Shown here one piece after another: positions 13,101-25,100 of a stretch of 64,000 bases of DNA. The position numbers were made by a program, and so were the translations under genes. This DNA is from Ischnura elegans (Eukaryota > Arthropoda > Insecta > Odonata > Coenagrionidae): the NCBI RefSeq assembly GCF_921293095.1, contig NC_060259.1, forward strand, positions 24,807,812 to 24,871,811. The letters run 5' to 3'. The number at the start of each line of letters is the position of its first letter. Position 1 is the stretch's first letter. The notes beneath the pieces were generated by a model. The model was not told the DNA's origin. It was given only the letters and a program-made list of their open reading frames with translations, and ran no database searches.

Positions 13101-16100
13101 TAGACATTATGGATGGATTCATGTTTCACAGCTATCCATTCAAGATGGATCACATGATAACTTGTATTTTGCAGAATGTGGTGCCAAAAAGCACCAATAT
13201 GCTGAGCTAGAGGCTAAGAAGATGAACAAGAGGAAGAATAACATGCCAAGGGACTGTGCAAAGGCATGGCAAAAAACTGTTCTCTAATGCGTTCCACATA
13301 TTTTTGTGCCATAAAAATTTAAGGTGAAACTCAATTCCCTTTGTTTTGCAGTACAACTGTAGTGAATTACAGGGAATCTGAGTTTAAACCTTGGCTGAGG
13401 GGAAAGCAAATACATTTGGTTATAAACTAGAAAGGGTTAAATCATCACTGTATATAATAGGCTGCTAAGTAATCTCTTTGTATTTTCAAAAAAGGATTTC
13501 CTAATTTACAACGAAAAGAAATAAAAATTAAGATGCCAGACAAGGTCTGCATTGCTGAGAAGCCTGCAGTTCATCTAAATCAGTGGCAAAACCTTACTTG
13601 TATTTGAACACATCAATGGATGCTGACATATGCCTCGGCTGCTCTGGACAGGTGTATAAATTTCGATCATCTTCTGGCAAAAGGTCTACATCGTGAAAAA
13701 TGAAGCAATCGAAGTCATACAACTTAGAAGCCTCAACAAACCCCACATTCATGAGCATAGCCCGGTTGAAATGTCCAGTGCCTGAAAGAACAAGAGATAA
13801 AAGCATATGAGTAGCAAGAACTATGTATAATAATTACAAACATTTCATGCAAGCAATATAGCTTCAGAGTTTGAGACAATAAATATAAAAATAGCGGCAT
13901 TTCATACAGAAAAATTGAATTTGCCACCTTCCATCTGAGAGATCATTACTAATGATCAAAGTTCACAATGCCAAAATTCAATCAATATACATAATACAAG
14001 AAATCCCTTCCATCATCATGCTCCCAGCAAAGCACAAACAAGGCAGTCTTTCTGCCTCAAATGTTGCCTAATTCCCGTACCAATTTCCCTAAGAAAATGA
14101 GCACATTTTAGTCATATGCTACCCATAAAATTGAAAACAAAGTTTTGCATAAATTCAAGCACCCAGTAATCACATTAAACTCTTGAAATTTTCTGCATTT
14201 CTCAAACTGGAAAATGGTGGAAAATATCAAGTTTTCAATTTACAATGGGAAAATTTTTGCGAAAGTAATCCAAAATATCCCTCATAAAAGCACTGGTCAT
14301 TCAATTCACTCATAACCTAAAGTGATTGAATAAGAATAGGTAAATAAGGACAAGCGAATCATACATGTATATGATACAGAGTAAGTCAATCTTAATAAAT
14401 AAGTGATCATCCTGCAAGACAACATGAAAAGAGTTTTCTGATCTACACTCAAAATCATTAAAGCTTAGTAATCTTTCAGCAGTGACATATCAACAGAAAC
14501 ACAAGGGAGATGAAGTTTCACAGAAAAAAGGAAGGAATACAATAAATCAAAGGTATAAATTGGGGATGGCCGGATCAGATACACCTCGGATCCAAATATC
14601 TGTGGATATTGCCCTTCATCGGATATATCGGATCCAAAGTCACGGAAGACATCGAATCTGGATCCAAAATTTTAAATAATAGCTTCAGTGAATGCAATAA
14701 GGGCCCAACTAGCACATTATAAATCATTGAGATAAAGTGAAAGGAAGAAATAAGGAAGGCGCTTAACAAGTAAGCTTGTTATGGGTTTCTTACGGCCAGG
14801 CCGACAAACTTCCATGGTGATGATGAAAAAATGGATTACAAACTTTCAGCACTTCCGTAGATGTTGTTGTACCAGAATTTCAGTCATGGAAAATAAAAAA
14901 GGCAAAATACGACTGGCACATAGTGTGACTCTTCCCAAGAGATTGAACAATAATCGGGGGAAACTAAGCGTCGTAGGATGATACATAACCACGTCAAAAG
15001 TAACTACGTCGCAGATTTCAGAAAACCACCCTCGGCCATCCATCAGCCCGTGATTCTGTTGTTTTTTTTGTTTCTGAAATCACACAGACCACAAATAATT
15101 GTCTTCTAAGAAAAACATAAAATTAAACGAGAACAATTGAAGCGTGTTTCATCCCTACCCCATCTCACCAATTGACCTTTTTTGGCCTACCTGCTTCAAT
15201 TCTCCATTTCTAGACGAAAAATGCTAGGTGAGTGACTTTCTGGGCCCAAAGATGTCTTGATAGCTTTGACAATTAGATGACACGTACAAGATTTTAAAAA
15301 GAATTAGACCAAACGCGACGCATTCCTGATGATATTTCTGTTTATTTTTCAGCTCTAATTGATTGCCACTAAGTTTTATATTTACAATTAGACTATAACA
15401 ATACGCAAAATTGTCCAAACAGCACAATTTTAAAAGAAACAAGCGCAGCATTAACCCCTCAAATGAGGAGAGACGGATTGGAAATGCCAACTGCATATAT
15501 CACGTAGCTCGCCCAGCTTCGCTTAGAAGTCAACGATGCCACTGAAGCAAGATCTGACTTGTTCATCCTTGACTCCCTCATTTGTAGCCTCATTGATTGA
15601 AATACGGAGGAAGCAGGCTCCTTACCCTCCACCTCTCCTCTATGTGCTTCTGCTGCCCACCCCTTCCTCATGCTGAGCGGTCGAGCACCTCGTCGCACGT
15701 GACATTAATGCTGTTTTAAATACTGTAAATTGTGTTGCTGATTGCACAGTTGCAATTTAATTTAATGATGCACCGATAAAAATGTCTTTCATTGTGTAGA
15801 ACCATTTCTATTGAGATAAGGAGAACCAATGTATGCCATGTGCGTGCACTGTGGCGTGAAATTATCGCGAGGAAGTGCTAAATCCACCTAACCATACTGA
15901 AGCATTTTCGGGAGAAACACAAATCGGTATGCAATGTGAAAGTGACAAAATTCAGGGGAAACATGCATGAGGAAAATTTGAATTCAGTTGATGGCAGTGG
16001 GGTAGCCAGGAATTTTGTTAGGGGGGGTCGAAAAACCAGGGGGGAAATTTTTAAACAACAGGGCACAAAGTAGAGGGTTTCTAACTAATTTTAACACCCT

Positions 16101-19100
16101 TCATAATTGAAAAAGACTTCACTTTTCAAAGAAATCTATTGTAAATTCATGATTTTTCAATATTTTGTTTCCTTATATGAAGGAAAGTAATTGTGTTTTT
16201 ATATTTTGGGGGGTCCGTACGTAAGCCGGACCGGGGGGTCCGGTACATCCACTGGTCAGTGGTTTATCCAAAGATTTTTCCTATTTTCATTCACAAACCC
16301 AAGTATAACAGTTCAGGTCCTGAGCATGTAAAGATGTTTTTAAAAAACAACCTGAAAGCCTATAAAAATGATTTTTAATTTATAAAAATATTAAAATGTG
16401 TATGAAAATCTAAAAAGCATTCCTTTGATTGTATGTACCCAGAATAGACTTGAATAATTACCGTATTTCTCCGAATATAGGCCCCCTCTGAACCTAGTCC
16501 CCCCACCTAATTTTTAGGCTTCAGTTTCGAGAAAAATATAAAAAATGCATTTGAATATAGCACCCCCTTTACTTTTACCATGAACATTTTTTGAAAAAAA
16601 GGGGGGACTATACTCTCAGATAAATATGGTACTTTGTTTAATAGCAGGAATTTGAGAATGCATTCGGATCGGAAAATATCCGATCCGAAAGATCCGGCTC
16701 TGAAAATCAAGTATACGACCTAAATCCATATCCGAAAAAAATCCTGAATCTGTCCATTCCTAGAATAAATTTAGGATAATCTAATGCACCACCATTCAGG
16801 TGACCAGCACAAATAACACTCCAGGCAGGCCTATCCACTTATCCAGTGTGCCTATTCTGCCCTCAGCTTGAACAAAGCAAAGAAGAAGATGATGGGATGT
16901 ACTTGAATTTCCATCATCGAGAATGTGGCCTTAGAAATGAAATGCCAGAGAGGCAATTTACTTACAGATAGTGGTGACATAAACTTTGCTGAGGTACATA
17001 TTTTCTTTCTCCATAGTACCACTCACATAGCAATAATTGTAAAAATATAACTTTTGATGTGCATGATGACAGAAAAACTAATGGTAGGCTGTTCAACCCC
17101 CTCCCTCACTATGCCCTGTATTCCTCTTGTAATGCTTCCTGATATTAAAGGCCCTGTTCGTAGCCCTTTACAACCTCAACAAATTTCTGTCAATGACATA
17201 AAATATCAGTTAGAGCAAGGATAATATTTTTCAGGCTTCCAAACCATTATTTTAAATGTCTGATGATGACAGTTGCACCACCAATTCCCCAGCATCTTGA
17301 GATCGGAAGACCTGACCTGAAGATGCGAGTCAGATTTCAGGCAAAACTGTCATCATCCAACATCAAACCTGAAGGTGGAACATAAAAAAAACATTATCAC
17401 ATAGGCTATTCACAGAGGATAAGATTCATAAGACCACCACCTAGAGCTCAAAAAACTAATTGCCAGATGATGTTACTTCTGTGAACCAAAATACATTCAG
17501 CCAACATCACAGCACTCATAAACATAGTGCCGTTTAGGCTTTACTTTGCTAGCCAGAAAACAATGTATACATGCATCACCGTCACAATCAAGGGAATTAG
17601 GTTGTAAGTGTCAAAGGAATCAGGGGCAAGTCTTAGCAGCAAAAATAAAGCACTAACCTGCTTGCTCTATCACAAAGATTCCATAATCAACTTGCTGCTT
17701 TTGAAGCAAAGGATGTAGATTGAGGAGAAGGGCTCGGAGATGCTCGGCTCGATCTCTGTAGGGAACAATGATGGCCACTTTATTACGTGCCTGACAATTC
17801 CTGGGTTTGCCATGGCCTCCAATGTCTAGGCCACCCAAGTCAGGTCCAAGGATCTTCTCTAAGCCTTTCTCCAATTCTTTCACAGAAGGGATTCGTTTGG
17901 TAACCTCCAATGGTCCAACTGTTCAAAGAATAAATAATCAATGATAATTCAGTACATAATAAATATATGAGAATATAATGAGATACTTATGCAAAAATAC
18001 TAATGTCATAGTTTTAAATAACCAATTGCTCACTTAAGCTTGTCATCACCAAGAGATCTGTGACAAAGTTATAGTTTTTGCGGCAATTGACAAGCACATC
18101 AAGAAAATCAAACTTCAGTTTCGCAAATTTTTCAGTGAGGTTTCAAAGATATGTACACGGCAATGGGATCTACAGCATAACACAGGAAGCACACACTTAT
18201 TTGTAAAATTTTAAAAGCCTCATTTTTCCTACTTTTTTCATGGTTTTTTTGCTGCTCTATTCATTAAATTATTCCTTTAGACTCAAGGGCTAAAATTGCT
18301 TTCTTTGCTACACATGGTAGGGTATGAAATCGGCAATGCTGAAAAGTAATGGCATTTTTACTTTTCTCCCTACTTGACTTTTCATCTCTGTGATAACTGA
18401 AACTTATACAACATTGCCCTTATTCAGCAAAGAATATATCATCACATACAAAAAGATAAAGTGTCCAAGCCATGATATAACTTCACGTAAGTACACTAAA
18501 TTCAGAAAACCCTAACCTGCAGATTTGAGAAAAAATTATGTGTAAATGGAAAGGGGTCCCTTTGACCGCTGCCCACAACAGATAGGGCTAAATATCAGAG
18601 AAGTAAACATCTACAGGGTCATTACAAAGAGATTTGAACTAATTTATTTAATTCACTTCTAATAAGGGAAGAAAAAGAATGGGATTGTAAATTTTGGGAT
18701 GAAATGGGAGAAAAATAAAGTTATAAGCTGAGTGATATGTATTTCTAGGTATGTATAAGTATTTCACAGGTTTCTTTGCTATGATTTGATGCAAGTATTT
18801 TATCTCTCTAAAATATTTGCAGCTAGAGTTTCAGCAAGATAAGCTCAATCACCCTTTTGATGTAGCTATAGCACTGCCTTATCTATCGCAACGGATGCCT
18901 TCCAGAATAATTCATTTCAATACATTTTAAATTCTCGCTTACATAATGAGTAAATTGATCATGTATATTGCAGTGCTCCACACTATTGGTAGTGATAGTA
19001 AAACTAGTTCAAGGAGCATCAACAGCCAGGGCCACACTGAACCTTTATAAACCACAAAAATGATAATCCAGACCATTCATTAACAATGTAGTATTGGTAA

Positions 19101-22100
19101 GCTGTATTTATATTTTATGTAAAATATGACTTTGCTCGGATGTGTAACAAGATACATAGTAGGGATGAGTCGATTCCAAATGTCGATTCTCGATTCCACC
19201 AATTCTCGGGCACGGAATCGGAATCGATCGCCTAAAGTCGGTTCCGATTCCATCGATTCCAGGAAGATAAATGTTTTGAGCATAGGCTATAAGTTTGGGG
19301 CATAAAGGCTGCCACACACCTAAGCGGCCGCGGTGTCAGCCTTGCCCGCGGGGAGGATACGCCCGGCACGCGGGTGCTGTGATGAACATACCTAAGCGGC
19401 CTCGGAAACAAGAAAATGTCGGCAAGAGCGAAAAACCGACGAACCCTGAAATGGCGCGTGTTCATGAGCAACTCTCAGAGAAAAAAAATTGGAAACCACG
19501 GGATCGGGAAGCAATGGATGCGTTTTCCGTTCTTTTATTAACCGCTGGTCACGGCAAATCAAATTATTGCGATTATGAATCATATTCGGAGAATTCATCT
19601 GGACCACCAATTTTAAAGTATGGTAGATCGAAATATATTTTTTATATTTTCGAATGATGTTTGAAGTCTGATGATAATAAAAACGTGCAGAGAGCGAGTT
19701 TTCCTGTGAAAAAAAGTTTCTTATAAATACGCGCGGGTTTTCTATATAACTTTTTTAGACTAACACGCGTCTGCGTCAATAATAAAAAATTTAGACACAT
19801 TCGCGTTTGCATAGTCCAGTTTTATCAATGCAACACTTGAGAAAGTTGATACTTGCTTGACATAAGCCGCCGCGGCCTCGACAGGTTGCGTTCGGCCGCC
19901 ACCGCGCACCCGCCAGGCTGCTCTGGTATGTATGGACGCAATGAACGCTACATTATTGTTTAGCCACCGCGGCCAAACGAGAATGTAGCCACCGCGGCTG
20001 TTATTTTTAGGGATGGTCGGATCGGATACCTCGTATCCAAATATCCACGGATATTGCCCTTCATCGGATACATCGGGTCCAAAGTCGTGGAAGACATCGG
20101 ATCTGGATCCGAAATTTTAAATAATAGCTTCAGTGAATGCGACGCCCCATCAGGGTGGAAAGAGTTCCGATTCTCTCTTCGAATGCGCCGTCGCATGTGA
20201 TTCTTGCCCTACTCATGAACCGTTTTGTTTGAAAGCTCTCGCAGAGGTTACGAGTAGAATTTCAGCCGTGGCCAGGATTTTCAGCCAGAAAATAAAAAAG
20301 GCAAAATACGACTGGCACATTGTGCGACTCTTCCCAAGGGATTGAACAATCATCGGGGGAATCTCAGCGCCGTAGGATAATAACCACGTCAAAAGTAACT
20401 ACGTCGCGGATTTCAGAAAACCACCCTCGGCCGTCCATCAGCCCGTGCCTCTATTGTTGTTTTTTCGTATCCGAAATCAAACGGATCATATATCATTGTC
20501 TTCTAAGGAAAATATCAAATCACACGAAAACTATTGAAGCGTGTTTCATCCCTACCTCGTCTCACCAACTGACCTTTTTTGGCCTACCTGCTTCAATTTT
20601 CCGTTTCTAGACGAAAAATGCTAGGAGAGTGACTTCTGGGCCCGAAGATATCTTGATAGCTTCGACAATAAGATGACATTTACCAGATTTAAAAAAGAAT
20701 TAGACCAAACGAGACGCATTCCTGACGATATTTCTGTTTATTTTTCAGCTCTAATTGAATGCCACTCAGTTTTCTATCAACAATTCTACAATTGGACTTT
20801 ACTGATATGCAACATTGTCCAAACAGCACAATTTTCAAAGAAAAAAGCGCAGCATTAACCCCTCAAACAATTAGAGACGGATTGGAAATGCCAACTACAT
20901 ATATCACGTAGCGCACCCGACTTTGCTTTGAAGGCAACGACGTCACTGAAGCAAAATCTGACTCCAAACCGAACCGTGTGTGTGCACTGTGGCGTAAATT
21001 ATCGCGAAGATGGGCTAAATCCACCTCACAATACTGAAGCATTTTCGGGTGAAACACAAGTCCGTATGCGATGAGAAAGTAAAATTCGAGGGAAACGTGC
21101 GTGAGGAAAATTTGAATTCAGTCGATGGCAGGGGGGTAGCCAGGAATTTTGTTAAGGGGGGATCCAAAACCAGGGGGGACAATTTTTAAACAACAGGGTA
21201 CAAAGGAGAGGGTTTCAAACTAATTTTAACACCCTTCATAATAGAAAAAAATCATTTTTCATCTTTGTAAATTCATGATTTTTAAACATTTTGTTTCCTT
21301 TTATGAAGGAAAGTAATTGTGTTTTTATATTTTGGGGGGTCCTTTCGCCACGCCACTGGTCAGTGGTTCATCCTAAGATTTTCCTATTTTCATTTCCAAA
21401 CCCAAGCATAACAGTTTAGGCCCTGAGTATGTAAAGATGTTTTTTAAAAACAACTGGAAAGCCCATAAAATAATTTTTAATTTATAAAAATATTAAAATG
21501 TGTATGAAAATCTAAAACTCATTCCATTGATTGTATGTACCCAGAATAAACTTGAATAATGACTTTGTTTAATGGCAGGAATTTGAAAATGCATTTGGAT
21601 TCGAAAATATCCAATTCGAAAGATCTGGCTCCAAAAATCCTGGATCCGTCCATCCCTAGTTATTTTATTCCATTCAATTCTTAAATTTTAATGATAGCAA
21701 TGCTACAGATAAATTAAAATTCCACCTGTTAGAGGGAATAAGAATCGATGGAATCGGAATCGAGAATTGGGAATCGATTTGAAGGAATCGGAATTGGAAT
21801 CGGAATCGAAAAAAAGTGGAATCGACTCATCCCTAATACATAGTCTATGTTCTACATTTTTAAGATGAATGGGGATATTGAATCTGCAACAAACGACTTT
21901 TTATTTCATGAATTCAGCCAAAACGCATGTCACAATAGAGCAGATGCCACAGGGTTGGCATATCCTTCTTGGAGAGGAAAGGATACGATTGGTCCAGGAT
22001 TGTGCAGCCAGCCTTGTTACTAGAACTTCCCTTTATGGGATAATCCAAATTGAGCACTCCCTAACACTTTCCTTACTTTTCTCTTAATGTTAATAGGCAG

Positions 22101-25100
22101 CTATGCTAAACTGATATTTTTTGGGGAAACTGTTCAGAAATAGTGTCAGGTCATTCATTAGGATTCTCAAATCAATCATGGACTAACAAACTAAGAGTCC
22201 ATCAAATTGGTATGTGAGCGATGAAGGAACTATAAACTTATAAGTGAGAGAAGAAGTGGCAAAGAAGGAGAAAAGATGGGGATTTACATCCGCTGTTACA
22301 AAATGGCTTATGCGCTGTGAGGAAGTCGAGTTTTTGCTGAGAAAGGTAGCATAAAATGTTCTAAAAACAAGGTATACTGTACGTATGTATGTACTTGTTA
22401 TGTGTTTGCAGAAGCAAGTTAGTTACCATGTGTATTAGTATTGTGTGCATTTACATTACTGGAATATCACAATTGAATGCAAACAATGAGAAAAAAATCA
22501 CTGAATTCAACAACAGAAATTTATTTGTCATGTTTTGATAGCACCGGTCCTGTATAAACAATGTACGATGGTAGCCCCAAAACTATTTCAAAAGGGGTAC
22601 CTATATATTCCACCATTCTTAAAGGGTTTTCTGTTGTAATGTAATGAGGAACTTGCATGGGTCGTAGATTGCTCTAAAAACTATTTTGAATAAGTCAAAT
22701 GGATACATTAGCTCGCAAAAATACCTTCAGTTTCTCCATTCAACATCAAAAGAAATAAAAAAATTGCATTTAAAATCGAGAAAAATTTCTCTGAGCCGAC
22801 CACTGCGCGAAGACACCCGAGCGTTGCCGAGGCCAGGCGTGACGTCATAGGTGCCTAAACAACCGTAGGGAGTAGGGAAATACGCTGAGCGCATGGTGTA
22901 AAATTTGTTTTGCGGGAGTATTTAGCCGCTCATCGTCACTTTATTTTGTTCTGTTATTCTTGGGCAAGTTTTCCTATTGCCATTGTGCCTAGATTATTAC
23001 TTGGGATATTAATAATGCGGCATCGGGATGATGAAGTACAAGCGTTTCACTTCGTATGTTTTAGTGATCAGAAAAATGGATGATAACGTTGCCACTCGTT
23101 CGAATAGTACACCTGAAATCTACATCATCTACATCTACATAATACCCCGCAAGCCGCCTAAAAGGCGTGTGGCATGGGGTGTTAGGACACCAGCCTTTTT
23201 TTCGGACACCAAAAATTGATACCACGACCCTCATGGAATTTGTTAAGACAAATTATTGCTATACGTCGGCGGCAAATCGAGTTGTAAAAGAAACTATTAA
23301 TACTGGAGGATAACGATCGTAAGATGTGCTGTTGACATTAGAGTAAGCTGTGCTGTTGAATTTGGCAACACCGAATTAACGGAGAAGGTAGTCCTAACCG
23401 TCCTACGGTACGAATTCACAGCAAAACAGTCCGCACACAATCCACATGTGAGATCGCGAGTCGGTTTCGCTGCCAACACACACACAAGCTATAATCTATT
23501 TCAATAATATAGGTAAATCCAGAAACAATATACTAGCATATACCATAAAAATATAGTGGGAAATAGGCAAATACTCTTATCAAAAACTGGATGTCACTGT
23601 CACATTCTTATATTCATCACGTACAACTTACAATAACAGAACTCGTTATGATGAAAACAACTATTTATTCACTGATTTAAACCCTTAAATTAGCCCACAC
23701 AAGTGACTTTTCTCACTACTATTCGTTGAAATAATGGAATAACAAACTTCACTCACAGTTTTTATTTCAATAGCGTGATCGTGAAATGTCATATCTACGG
23801 TGAACAACGGAGATTAGCAAGCCACTGACAATTTTTACACTACTGTTAGACATTTATCGATAGCGTAATAGCACTTTTTACAATTCAATCACGATGGAAC
23901 ACTGATAACTCTTGGCCGATATTTTTCAACCTTGTCAAACTTTGTGCATTACAACCACTGGCACTGTGATTATTAGTAGTAGCTTAACGGGAGATGTCAC
24001 GTTGAAAATAACACTATTTTGGCACAAAAATGTTCCTAGATGTCTCCAATCAGCGATCAAAAGTTGCATTGACTGGAATTCACCCCATAATACAAGCACA
24101 TACAGTCCTAAACGACGAATTCTCCGGTACCTACGAATAAACGGAGGAAGTTATTGTATATAAAAGCTAAGCGGACATTAGTAAACATCAAAATCGTTCT
24201 AATTACATACTTAAATGAAAGATATGCCGTCGATAACATCAACTTACAATTAACGTATCCCCCTTCCAACGGCCGTGGCTCAGACTGCTACAACGATGTT
24301 ACTTACAATTAGATATTATAAAATATTTGGTTTCACTTCTTCAGTTTTATATTTTATGTCCTTACTCAATTATTAATATTATAAATAATACAAAATATGA
24401 GGCTTTCGAGCCTCTATTGTCGGATATTTATCCTTAAATAGAAAACAATCAACACGTCTCACAAACGGAGCTCTCACAACGGCAGGCAACTATTACAAGC
24501 AATCACAACAATAGCTTCGTGTGATGTTTAGGCACCTTTGACGTCATCGAGGCTTCGTCGGCAGTGGCTTGGGGGGTGAGGGAGTTTTTCCCGCGCTTTA
24601 AAATTCGTTATATTTATCATTTAATATCTCGCGAAGGAAAACTCAGATTTACATGCGGTTTTCTTTGTTGTATTCAGAAAATAATTTTCTGTCCGCCTGT
24701 TAAATAAAAAAAATTCATGCAAGTTCCCCATTGCATACGGGTAGAATAAAGTTATATTATTATTATTTATTATACATTATTATATTCAAAATGGGTGGCT
24801 TATATTTCTTTCAGTGAGAGTAGGAGAGCAAGCAAATTTACAAGGCTATTAGCAATGTAAGAACTTTTAAAAATAAGCAGGAGCTGGCTCTTGAAAAATA
24901 AGCCTTTGCTTGAACCTAATAAAAAAACACCACTGATAAAACCTGCAGTTACACCAAATCTGTGGACACAGCCTCTGACTTAATTGTTACTAACATAGAT
25001 AGTCGAAAATTGCAAGTTTTGTTAATCAGAGAGAGAAAGGCAAAAAATATTTCATGAATGAAAATTTCAAGACAATACAATTCTATTATCCACAAGACTG

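Larger units (their letters stand above)
11992..13597 (-). other. Intron 3, with a MITE and a broken exon copy
   Basis: GT-AG intron of 1606 bases, described by the two entries inside it (12299-12604 and 12739-12802). The remainder is AT-rich with nothing identified. Confidence 0.6.
13782..17657 (-). other. Intron 2, occupied mostly by a hAT element
   Basis: GT-AG intron of 3876 bases. The hAT copy at 14561-16762 fills over half of it. Nothing else definite is seen in the remaining 1.7 kb. Confidence 0.6.

Noticed and set aside
19295..19657. 120-codon plus-strand frame inside the outer hAT element
   Set aside because: No recognisable domain; the first third is Pro/Arg-rich because of a GC-rich patch. 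It does not resemble a hAT transposase and is split from any continuation by the nested element.
23382..23415. Resemblance of CCGTCCTACGGTACG to a homing-endonuclease-type rDNA target
   Set aside because: Only a short partial likeness; no rDNA around it.
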